This document shows, piece by piece, positions 22,028 through 33,100 of a stretch of 64,000 nucleotides of DNA (its first letter is position 1; every line of letters starts with the position of its first letter). This DNA comes from Hsuehochloa calcarea (Eukaryota > Streptophyta > Magnoliopsida > Poales > Poaceae), in contig CM070599.1 in the NCBI GenBank assembly GCA_036346395.1, positions 29,565,232 through 29,629,231 on the forward strand, given 5' to 3'. The position numbers and the translations under genes are program-made. The notes beneath the pieces are model-generated. The model had not been told where the DNA came from, searched no databases, and worked only from the letters and a program-made list of their open reading frames with translations.

Positions 22028-22782
22028 CAAGGTAGTTAGAGTCGAGATCCTAATTAGATCGATTTGCCTCCGGTAGGATCGAATCGTAGTATCGAATCGT
22101 AAAATCGGCGATTCTACAACATTGTAAAAATACACATATTTAACATCTATACTATAAGTTTGTATGATTCTTGTATGGTTTACCACTTACTTATAACCGA
22201 AAAAGGGACAAATCACTTTTTATCGCACAACAGAAAAGCATAATGGTACTGACATGATAGATGATATAGTTCTGAACTATAGGAGAACAACCAATGACTA
22301 TGACCACTTTACTACAATTACATGAGAAATTTTCACAACTTTTGTAAATCAATACCTAATTGCAACCTTTGCATGTTCCTTAAAAGCAGCTAGACTTACT
22401 GCATGAATAAAAATAGCTTGTCATTATTAAGCTCAAGATTCCTCATGTCATAGTATATTTGTACTAGTATTACCACACTGATATAATATTTTGTATGCTC
22501 CTTGTTTATTTATAGTTTTATTCTCAAAAATTAATATCAACAAATTTTACTCTAAAACAAAATATCAGCAAACACTGACCTGTAAAAAATAAAAAATTGC
22601 AAAAAAATTATTTTTTTGCCCAAACGACTATACTCTACGATTCTATACGATTCTACTGATTGGATCGCGACTCTACCACGATTCTACCGATTCGATTCAC
22701 GTTGCGATTTGGATCGACAGGCTGTCGTGGGTTTGTAGAATCGTAAGACTCTAAGAGTAGGATCGTGATTCTAACTACCTTG
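22028..22782. mobile_element. Nested hAT element, 755 bp
   Basis: Ends CAAGGTAGTTAGAGTC and (complement) CAAGGTAGTTAGAATC form terminal inverted repeats; a perfect 8-bp duplication CTCTACGC sits on both sides (22020-22027 and 22783-22790). Subterminal repeats of 'gattcta'/'tagaatc'/'cgattc' flank an AT-rich, non-coding interior. It inserted into the GC-rich block of the surrounding hAT element, so it is younger than that element. Confidence 0.92.
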
Positions 22783-23412
22783 CTCTACGCGGGCCGCACA
22801 AGCCGTGTTGGGGTCGTGTCGTGCCAGTTGGGCCGACCCAGCACGTTGAGGGGGCAACTCAAGCACGACCCGGTACAGTGCGGGTTGTGCTGTACCTAGA
22901 CTAGGCCAACAGTGTCGTGACTCGGGCTGGCCGGCCGGCACGACCCACGGCACGACCCATCTGGCCACCTCTAATCAACGCCCTCCTTAGTGAGGAGTTG
23001 GGAGGAAGCAAAGGACATGGTGAAGGAATAGGAAGGAAGAAGAGAAGGACATGATGGTCATTTTGAGTTGTTTCTCTCTCCAAAACAATGAATAATATTA
23101 TTACGATGGTCTTAGTGTCCCACATCAAAGAACCATAAAATTGTAGCGTCTTTCAGTAAAAACACAATATTTGAGTGTCCAATAGCCAATAACACAAAAT
23201 TATGATATCCTATAGCCAATTTTACTTATTATTATAATTATAATGGATGCGGTATCCTATAATAAAGAGGCGTGATTTTGATATATGTTTTTATAGTGTC
23301 TTATAGCAAATACCAAAAAATTGCCATGTCATGCAATTGATTTGCCTAACTTTTAAACTCGTACCAGTGACGCCTACACGCATAAACCTTTTTCTGCATG
23401 AACAACCTTATG

Positions 23413-23554
23413 TATGCAAGAAATTACGTAAAAACCTTATTTATTGTATAAACAAGGCCCGCATCTCTTCTCTCTTATTATTCTATGCAAGAAATTACGT
23501 AAAAACCTTATTTCTTGTATAAACAAGGCCCGCATATCTATTACTATGCATAGA
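23413..23554 (+). repeat. Tandem duplication, 71-bp unit, two copies
   Basis: 'tatgcaagaaattacgtaaa' + 'aaccttatt' + 'tgtataaacaaggcccgcat' occurs at 23413 and again at 23484 with few changes. Confidence 0.9.
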
Positions 23555-23732
23555 ATGGACAACCGTGTCTCACAATCATATGCCATTAGAGAAATAGGGG
23601 TTCCACAAGTATTAAGGGCACCCTCAAGGTACTACCGCCTTCCCCGCAAAGTGGACAATCTCACAATCTAGAGGCCACAAGTATTGAAATATGGCTATGC
23701 CGCTAGCCCACTACTGCACATCTACATTCCTG

Positions 23733-26208
23733 TAGAGCGAAAACGGGGTGGATAATTGTACCGATTCGATGTTGTATTCGATTTTTGTTTTGTTTGGAGT
23801 ACCACTTTTTAGCCTTGATCTGCGTCTATTTCCGAAAAATCTCATAGAATATAGGTCAGAATATGGGAAGAGCAATATCCGACCCGTATCAATATTTCAC
23901 TTATTATTATTTTCCCTATAGGATTTCATGTTTGGGTTAACAATCATGATTATTTATTTACCCTATGTAAGCATGTGTTGTTGGTGTTACCATTATATTT
24001 AGGAATGGGTTGATTTGCTAAGATTATTGTGTTTTATTATGATATGAAGACTAATTAGTCGATTTAGTAGTATGAATTTGATTCTTATTTCACTTCTCTA
24101 TGGAGATTTCCTCATTCGCTTAGCGTGAGAAACACCCATTTAGTACAAGAAGATGTAGTACGCTAATCGCTAATATTACCTATCGATGATCAAATGGGCT
24201 CTCTTTCAACTTCAAAAAAACTATATGTCTGCCAAGTAGCATTTCAAAAAGTTACATATGAATGACTGATTTCATGATTTCTAATTTCCTACTAATCTTG
24301 TGATATGGTGCACATGTCCCACATGCTTGCCTAATAGCAATCCATGTCAACATATAGTCATGCATATTTCATCGCCGAAACTATCGAGGTGTGGTTTACG
24401 AATCTCTTCTCTCCTATCTACCATTTTTCTCGATAACGCACAACAAAAGATCCATTCACCGGGGTGTTTGTTGATTACCCATATGTCCAGTTCCCAGTTA
24501 TCAACATTGCAGAGGCAAGTATTTAGACAAAGAATGATTACATTACTTTAGTTAGATGATATCTTACTAAGTGTTTCTTTGCTACCTTATATTATTGTGC
24601 TTTACATTTGTCTTCCCTGAATTAATTTCTTGTTCGGTTTCAGATTTTCTCATAGTAGCATCTTTCACATCTCGGAGGTAACAACTATCTAGAACTGCCA
24701 GTGATGTCCTGGAGCTGCAACATAAACATTTTTGTATTATAAATACTTTCTTGGATTTATATCATTCCTTCTTTAACATAGTGTCTTTGCTCAAGAGAAC
24801 AAATACATTTCAAAGCTAAAGTAGGTGTTGATACAGTCGCTTGAAATAATTTATGCTACGCAAGTGATCATTAATATACACTCCTTTTGATACTTGCTTT
24901 ATTAATCCTCGGTACTAATTATTCAATCACTTGTGAAAATTAATCAGTGTATTGCCGGAATTCCTTGGTGTCACTACTCTTAAGAACTTCTAATCTGTTT
25001 TTTTCCCTGGTACTATCCATCAGTTAGCTGATGTATCCACCTGATGATTATGAGTTGAGCATTGAGCAGTACGGGTGTCAGTAGTAAATCCTTTTTTTTT
25101 GCAAGGATTATTGATAGCCCGTATCTCTTGTGGTAGGTTTTAAAATCTTGGTTTGGTTAGTCTCTAATTGCATGTAGAGCAACTAAACTAGGTTAGTGGA
25201 ACGCTTCTTTGCTGCTTTCAAACTTTTGCATTTTGCAGGCAATAAGGCCAGAGATGGAGGCCATTAAGGAGGGAACGAATGTAAGATTATATTCTTAGCT
25301 TGTCTAGACTTATGATAGAATTGGTCATGGAGAACATTCATTTAATTATTGTTAGTTAAATGCATCATATAGCTAATACTTTAACCTTTCAAGTTTATTT
25401 CTTGCGACTATGGATCCAAAATCAGCACTAGAGGGAAAGATAAAATGACCGCACTCTTCAAAAAGTATGTAACTTTGAGTATCTGGTGGAGGTATGCACT
25501 TTGTCTCGTGCGATTGTGGTCTCGTGTTCATCATTGTGCAAATAACATAGTGTATCGCGCTTCTTGCTCGAATGCTTAAATTGGTAGATTGGTAGTGTGA
25601 TCTGGACTTGAGTTTACTTCCATTTGATACCATCTTGTCCGCATAAACATGTATCATCACAAATTGTGCATTCATTTGTAAAATTCTGAAGGTAATTAAT
25701 CGTATGTAGTATTTATCCTATCATGCCACCGACTTTTGTATATACATGTTGAATTATAATCCCAATCTCCATGTTTGCCTTATGTTACATTCCTCCTTGA
25801 ATCAACGCTCAAAAAATTATTCTTTGTTCTACATATTGTATGTTTTATAAATCAACAAAATAGATATCCGATAAACATCAATATCCTTTAATATCTTATA
25901 TGGTTTTCTAGTAATTGACTAATATGTAATATGAATTTTCATTTAATTATGTTTATGTTGTTAAGTAGGATAAATAATTCTCTAATAAGTAGTATAATTT
26001 GACACTTTTGTTGATGAAGTTATATCTTTTCTTTATATACACACTACCCGTCAATTTATTCGTGACCGATTTCAATCCAATCCGCATCCGCCCCGTGCTC
26101 GTATTCGGAAAAATTTGTATCCATATCTGGCTCTAAATCCAGGGTAAAAACATGGGTTAGGATACGAAAAAACAATATCTGCTCATATCCAACCCATCTT
26201 CACCCCTA
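23733..26208. mobile_element. hAT element, ~2.48 kb, non-coding
   Basis: Left end TAGAGCGAAAACGGGGTGGA and right end (complement) TAGGGGTGAAGATGGGTTGG are imperfect terminal inverted repeats; flanks CATTCCTG (23725-23732) and CATTCTTG (26209-26216) match at 7 of 8 positions. Both subterminal regions carry repeated 'atccg', 'gtatcc', 'ttcggaaa' motifs, as is usual for hAT elements. The interior has frames of at most 100 codons and no transposase motif. The drift in ends and duplication indicates an old insertion. It lies about 340 bases beyond the KAS I stop codon. Confidence 0.8.
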
Positions 26209-26549
26209 CATTCTTGTGCGAGTGGTAGATCATAATAACTTGTGAAACAGAGGAAATATTACACTACAACAAATTACACGGGGCGAGGAAGAACGACAAA
26301 TTGATGTCTTTATCATTAGTCCAGACTTCTTACAACATGACATACATGGGGAGCACCCAAAAGAATTGTCATATAAACAATCATATCCGGTTATGGCAGC
26401 ACCACTCAAATCGATCAAAACTTGTTCCTTGAAGATGAACAAAAGCCGGTAAAACAAAGTAGGCTACATCTAATTAAGGCATTCCTCGCTAAATTATCAA
26501 CAGCGAAAGGATGCTGCAGCAGGCTGTATATTTCTGAAGCTAAGACGAA

Positions 26550-29500
26550 TCACGGCTTGAATGGTGCAAATACTACCACCGAATTGTGCCCTCCAAATCC
26601 AAATGAATTAGAAATGGCTGCATCGAAAAGACAGCAATCATGCATAAGATAGACAGGCTAGGGAACAGGATTGTCTGCACTTAAGGGATGGTAAAAGTTC
26701 ATGCATGCTATATTCGATCAAACAATTGACTATCGTGATGAGTCTCCTTCAAGAGAGACGGGGGCTAGGACGATGTTTTCCTGTGATGGTGTTGTTCGGG
26801 GATGAAAGAACTCACCAACATTAGCTTCATGCTGCTTCTTTTCATTGGGTACTGTATCAAATTCAACTTCAGGCTCTGGGTTCTACAAAAGGGTATGACT
26901 GAAACATGAGAAACTCTGACAATATGTGTGACAATGAAGGAACCTGATAATGAAAGTTTATAGATGTATTGAAATAATGTCCTGGATTTTGTTTTTTTTC
27001 TTGGTGTCTTTGTGACACCAACAGCTTGTAATAAACATGGATGCCTTTGAAACTTACATTAGGTTAATCTATACTAGTAACTCAAAGTAGGTAAAACAGA
27101 AGGTTAAAGTAACTCTTGCCAACATTATTTTTGCCTTGAACTTAGCTGATCTGTAGGAACCATCGGATGACGCCAAAAGGAGATTCAAAAAGGCTAATGA
27201 TCACTTACAAATTGGTTAATGGTAGGATGCACCCATCCAGTAGTTATGGCTTTGACAGTGGCAATAGCTTCTAAGCCACCAGCTGCACCCAGGCAATGGC
27301 CTATCATAGACTGACAGGGAAGGGCATAACATCAGGTAAAAGAGCAACTATGAAATGACGCATTCCAAATGGAAGTGAGCAAACCTTTGTTGAATTGATT
27401 TTAATCTCAGATGTATTCTTGAAGACTTGCTTGATAGCTCTTAGTTCAGCCAAGTCACCAGCAAGTGTGGAAGTTGCGTGTGCATTGATGTAGTTCACCT
27501 AAAAATGCACAGAATGAAATCAAAAGGCACTGACTGTTAATCTGCATCAAGAAATGAAACAAGAATGACGAAAAACAGGAAACTAAGAACCTAGAACTAC
27601 AGCTAAACAGCAGAACAGAGTTGTTGGGAATTGTATTTGTTTTTTTTTTTAAAAAAAAAAAATGGTTGGGACCTGTATTTTAGATAGTTACCTCCTCTGG
27701 TGCAACACCTGCATCTTCAAGGCTCTTTGTAATACAGGATGATACACCCAGTCCATCTGATCTAGGATCAGTCATGTGATAAGCATCACAGTTCACTGCA
27801 CCTCCCAAGTATTCAGCAATTATTGGTGCATCACGCTTCATTGCGTGCTCCAGGCTCTCCATAACCTATTGTTCAACAAGAGCATAACCGGTTAAGTTGC
27901 ATGTGGCAAAATAAACACTGTTAGTAGTATGATCAAAGTGATCACTAGAACTCGTGGTGGGGAACTGGGAATGAAAGTAACAGCTTGAAGCAAAACAGCA
28001 AATAGTAAAGGAATACAAATGACTAGAATCGTATAAAAGACTTAAAACAATGCTACATATTTCAGTACTCAAAACCATCGAAAAAATGCATGTTAATCAA
28101 CAAAGCATACCAGTACACCAGCACCTTCGCCCATAACAAAGCCGTCTCGCTCTTTGTCCCATGGCCTAGATGCAGTTTTTGGGTCATCGTTCCTTTGTGA
28201 TAGTGCTCTACAGGCTACAAAACCTCCAAGGCCAATTGGAATAATAGCAGCTTCAGTACCACCAGCAACGATAACATCAGCCTCACCACGACGTATGTGG
28301 TTAGCAGCAGCATAAAAGCAGTAGTTGGAGGTTGCACATGCAGTTGAAATTGAGTAGCTGGGACCCATGAAACCAACATCCATTGCAAGCAAGGCTGAGC
28401 CCATGTTAGTTATAGCATATGGGATAAAGAAAGGTGAAATTTTTCTGTATCCTTTCTCAATAAGATTCTGAACACCATCGGAAAACACTGTAAGGCCACC
28501 CATGCCAGTCCCCACGAGAACACCAGCCCGCACCGTGTCAAGCTGTTAACAATGAAGTAATTAGGAAAATAAACCTTTCAAAAGAGGAAAACAGAAGGAA
28601 CAAGGGAAACCTATGCAGCTTGAATTCACTGTTAACCTATGAAGGAACAAGGAAAAATAGAGGACAAGATGAATTTACTGCAACAAATATGAAAATGGTG
28701 GTAACCACATATTAGCAGGCAATAAGAATCAACCTGCTTAGCCTATCAGGTTATCACATATTGCACCATCCAACAGCTTTATCAATCATTCCAAACAACT
28801 GCTATGCTATGAAGCCTATCAACATACATCGTCAAGAGGAGATAATTGAAGTTAAACTCAAAAAATGTTTAGAGAGATTTTGGGTTTGTTCATCTGCAGT
28901 GATTTAACAGATTATATGCAAATCAGGTTAATGCAACAAAAAACTGATTTCTGTGACATCACAGTTTACAGTAAAACCAGATTGAGTGTATCTTGTTGTG
29001 CTTTTCAGCCATAACAAAAACACACTGAGACAATCTCATAAGCAATAAAAGAACCTCATTTTCTTCAATGAATACCACCAGGTACAATTATATAGTTCTT
29101 TCAGCATCATAATATCATAAGTTTAGTGGAAACAAAAGTGTAAAAATATTTTTCTCTCATATCAAATCCAACTACTCGTTTTTTCTGTTGACCACCAACA
29201 CTGTAGCTATTATAATTTCTGGCACACGAGCATTTCAATATCTTAGTATGTTGAATACCCGGTAATGATTCCATATCTATTGGATGCAAAATTCTCAAAC
29301 CATATTTACATCCTAACAGATTCAGACTAAGGACAACAGACAACTCACAATCAATCTGTATCCATGTGTAGTCATACACAACCTACATCGTGCATAAATC
29401 ATACTTGCTAAGCATAGTCATACCTTGCCGTGCGCGTCGGAACCCTTGCCGAGCCCGGCGCTCTCGAGCGCCTTCTTGCCGCTGACTATGCAGTAGCGGA

Positions 29501-29882
29501 GGCAGTCGTCGAGCCTCCGGTCGTTCTTGCCGTCGATGTAGCCCTCCGACGAGAAGCCGCGTATCTGCCCGGCGAACCTGGTGGGGAAGCTGCCGGCGTC
29601 GAACCGGTCGATGGGTCCCACCCCGCTCTCCCCGGCCAGGAGCCGGTCGTAGAAGGCGTCCGCGTCGCTCCCAAACACCGACACGAGCCCCATCCCCGTG
29701 ATCACCACCCGCTTCCTGGGGTCAGTCTCCCGCCGCGGCGACGACGACGACGAAGACGACGTCGCCAACGCGGCGCGGACGGCGGCGGGGCGCCGCCGCG
29801 GGTGAGCGCGGCGCCGGGGGAAGAACGGAGGGGAGGCGCGGAGCCCGAGGGTGTGGGCGTTGGCTTGCGCCTGCGCTTGCAT
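26550..29882 (-). CDS. KASI: 3-oxoacyl-[acyl-carrier-protein] synthase I, plastid (KAS I), seven exons
   Basis: KAS I condenses malonyl-ACP with acyl-ACP in the plastid, extending chains from C4 to C16. Minus-strand exons: 29882-29424, 28542-28111, 27865-27692, 27498-27385, 27310-27209, 26882-26816 and 26617-26550 (stop TGA). All introns are GT-AG, lengths add to 1416 bases, and the frame closes without correction (471 residues). Residues 1 to ~55 are a Ser/Arg/Ala-rich plastid transit peptide; KRVVITGMGLVSVFG opens the thiolase-fold enzyme. The nucleophile is Cys222 in STACATSN, with His362 in NAHATSTLAGD and His398 in IGHCLGAAGG; the C-terminus has FGFGGHNS and ends FKP. GFVACRALSQRNDDP and CLRYCIVSGKKALESA favour KAS I over KAS II. 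The first exon is very GC-rich, as in many grass genes. A Mutator-like element ends ~260 bases upstream of the ATG. Which KAS I paralogue this is cannot be told. Confidence 0.95.
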
Positions 29883-30004
29883 GGCGGAGTTGGAGTTGGC
29901 TCGGGAAGTGAGGCGGGAGAGCGAGGTGGGTGGGGGTGGTTAAATAGCCGCGGCGGTGGAGGAAGACGAGGGAGCGGCGAGGGTGGCGGTGGCGCACACA
30001 ACGG

Positions 30005-30030
30005 AGGATGGATGGATGGATGGATGGATT
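30005..30030 (+). repeat. ATGG tetranucleotide microsatellite
   Basis: About six GGAT/ATGG units about 125 bases upstream of the KAS I start codon, probably in its promoter or 5' leader. Confidence 0.9.
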
Positions 30031-30141
30031 TCGAAGGGAGAGACTTCTTGTGGATTAGATGGGGAAGGTTGGCAGTGTCCTTTTCCTTTATTTATTTGCA
30101 TCCTTTAAAGTTTTACGATCCCCTTAAAAGTCTATTTTTAG

Positions 30142-33100
30142 AAATTTTTAGCTAATATAACATATTTTGAACCCGTATTTACAGGGTTAACACGTGCAAA
30201 ATGTATTTACACATCTAGCACCCGTTGCCGCATGGCCACCGTGCGGAGAGGCCTCCCCACCCGTCACGTCAGCCTGTTGTCGCACGACCGCCATGCGGCT
30301 ATGCCTTCCCCGCTGCCACGTAGCATCCCCCCCCATTGCCACGCCACATCACGTTGTTGCCGGTTGCGCGACGGCACATTGTGCGACAACGCCCACAGGC
30401 CGCCACGTGTAGGGTTTAGTTAGGAGTTAGGGTTTAGTTAGGTTTTCGACTGAAGTTTGTACGAAATTTTAAATATAGTAAATAGGTTCAAAAAATAATA
30501 AAATTTTATGTGGAGCCTCCTGATACAATGTACTTGCTTATGTCATTTTTTAATAATTTTATTCGTTTAGAATTTTTCTCGCTATTTCGTATCAGTGTCC
30601 TGTTTGTACGAATTTGTAAATGTAGAAATGGAGTTGCAAAAATTATGAATTTTATTTTGAAGGCTCTTCACGCGTGGACTTGATTATATATTGTTTGGAC
30701 AATTTTATATGTGTTATGGAATTGTCTCGAAAATTTAGGATTTAGGTCGCGAAAATTTAGATTTTAGGATTCGAAAATTATAGTTTCATGATTTCATGTG
30801 ACTTAGAATGTATAGAAAAAAGCTGCATTGCAACTCCATTGGAGATGTCGATATACAATATGGCGCAGAAGTAGTACACACACAACAACCAAAATACGCG
30901 TACAAATATGGCAAAACAAAATATGAATACAAATATACCCAAACATAATCGCATAACACGGGATACAATATGGCTCACTCGTCTGAGCCACTCCCCTCTG
31001 CCTGCTGCGGCTGCATCCGCGTGCGCGGCCTGGTCTTGCATCGAGCATGTCCCGTGGAATACGTTCACCGGTCCGGAGAGCGCGTATCTGTTCGGAGGGG
31101 GTACGGAGACCGTTTAGTGGGTGGAGGTGGAGGTGGACTAGTAGGCTGACTCTGGCCTAGCAGAGCCTGGTAGGCGTACATATCGTCGTGATGAGGCATG
31201 CTGGCCTGGGGGACACCTTCAAGAATTCATTAATGACAGAATCCATAAAATCACTTCTGGGGTACGATGCCTGCAACTTCGGTTGCGCAGATGAGCTCTG
31301 TCCTTGGACGTACGGGGTTTTTGTGTACCCGGGGGAGTTATAGTCTTGAACTTATAGTGGGGCAGCGAACCCAGAGGAGCTCTGCCTTGCGTACGCTCCA
31401 AACCCTGGCTGCCATTGTCCGTACCCTGGCGCCGTGTACTGCTTCCTGGCAAGAGCTCGGAAGCCCGTATCCTCATAATCGGTTGACGTGAATTAGGCGT
31501 CACCCCCACGGCCAACTGAAGGCTGCAAGACGAAACAATGTTAGTACAAATAAACACTTTGGACGTAAACTGAGAACCTCGTACCTTCTAGATGTGCAAT
31601 GCAGATGACCGAGGGGGAGCGTCAGTCTGTGTATCAGGTGCGAGCGGTAGAAGTGATTCATCCTAACGGACCTGCGGTAGAGAACGACATGATGCTAATG
31701 GAACGTAAGGCATCACAAAAAAACAGAATGTAGATTTGTACATAACTTACCTCCCTACCGACCTGGGTCGTGGATGACTGACGGGGAATGCTACGACACC
31801 GGTCGGACTCGCTAGGCCGTGGTGACCTAGAGGGTGAGCACGATCCCCTCACTTCGTGCTCGATGCGTACGATGTCGTCCGTTGAACGACAACAACTCAA
31901 GTTCTTTATCAGCTTCTTCGACTGTGTCGAGATATACTTTAAATTTTTTTGATATCCCGCCGGTGTTGTGTCCGGGTTGTGGATGGCGGCCTCCGATGCA
32001 CTTAAGATGCGGTGTGCCCGCTCGAACTGTAATGACATACATAACTAGGTTCATTAATGAAGAGTATGAATATCATCAACGAAACGACCAGAGGTTGTAA
32101 GTGTCTTACAGTGTCATCACGCCGCGAAGCGCTGTGTCGATCATACGTGCGGTGGAGGCTCTGCTGGTGCATCTCCGCTGTCACCAACTCTGGGCGCTCT
32201 GGTGGAGGAATGGTGAGTCTTGCGCGCGTCCTTGGCACGTACCACTCCATGTACGTACCATAAGTCTCAAGGTCGTACGGACGCCGCATGAGATCATACA
32301 AGACATCCAAGTGCGCCCCCTGCATCCATGTCGTAGTCCACTCGTGTTGGACTGGTCGCCAGCCCTGAATATGTCTACCTTGTCTCGATTGCTGCATTTT
32401 TGGAAGGATTGATGTTAGAAAAGAAGATGTAAGAATGGTAAGCATTACTCGGATGAAGTTTGACCTACTGTTGGTCGGGGGGCACGCCTGGTACACATCA
32501 AACTGTTGCATTACGCGCCATTGTGTAAGGCTCCACCATATGTGCGAACACCATGTGGCAGTCTGTTGCCCACAATGCTATCTACCGGATGCATTGCACG
32601 GACAGTCCGTGTGGCGCTAACGTTCGCACGAACTATGGATACCATGAATTCCATATGATATCGCTCTCTTGCAAAGAATCGAACTCATTGTGGTACGACG
32701 AGTAGCACCTCACCGGTCTTTCGTTGGCCCAACGTAGACGGCCAGCAGTCCACTGCAAGCCCATGATGGGCCCATCTATCTGGTCATGCGAAACATGGTT
32801 TGGGTGCACTGCTCTCTTGATGGACGACCGCCCAACAGGGAAGTGCTCCCAACTCCACGTATTGTAGGAGCACGTAGTGCGGCGGCCAGCCGGGGTACCA
32901 CCCAGTGCCACACCGCGAGCGCCACACAACCCCGGTATGTGGCGCGAAGGGATCGGTGATCCCACCGACTCGAGGCATCGGTCCAGCCCCCGCATCAACT
33001 AAAGACTCGGTGATGTGGACGAAGCTGGTGTAGCAAAAATCATCCTATGTGGTTGAAAACAGGACCTAACCAAAGAGCTGAAGAAGGTAAGCAAACAGGT

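Larger units (their letters stand above)
16774..22973. mobile_element. hAT element (nDart/Dart-like ends), filled by later insertions
   Basis: The left end TAGTGGTGGCCAGATGAG and right end (complement) TAGAGGTGGCCAGATGGG form terminal inverted repeats; the flanks carry a perfect 8-bp duplication ATCAACGC (16766-16773 and 22974-22981). Rice nDart-type elements have very similar ends. Subterminal regions are rich in CGTGCC/GGCACGA and GGGCC motifs (16790-16960 and 22790-22973). The interior of this copy holds a GC-rich block (~21583-22020) matching the block at 62.6-63.1 kb in another copy. Nested inside are a Tat gypsy remnant, a copia LTR piece and a second hAT element. No transposase remains. 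Confidence 0.88.
15280..23226. mobile_element. Mutator-like element (~7.9 kb with nested insertions)
   Basis: The left arm (15280-~15440: GGTAAAATTGGCTAC, then 'gatatcataattttgtgt', 'ggacactaagaccat') recurs inverted at the right arm (~23095-23226: complement AGTAAAATTGGCTAT with the same following blocks). Outside the arms the 9-mer TATTATTAT occurs at 15271-15279 and 23227-23235, the duplication length of Mutator elements; being low-complexity, it is weaker proof than usual. After removing the TRIM (15710-16309) and the hAT element (16774-22973), the element itself is only about 1.15 kb, with a GC-rich core and no transposase, so it is non-autonomous. Confidence 0.7.

Noticed and set aside
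29107..29379. 90-codon frame inside KAS I intron 1
   Set aside because: No family match, low-GC intronic sequence, and KAS I splicing across it is well supported by the protein.
29430..30155. Long plus-strand frame (241 codons) opposite KAS I exon 1
   Set aside because: It is the complement of a GC-rich coding exon; its translation is Arg/Gly/Glu-rich with no domain, and the minus strand encodes conserved KAS I residues.
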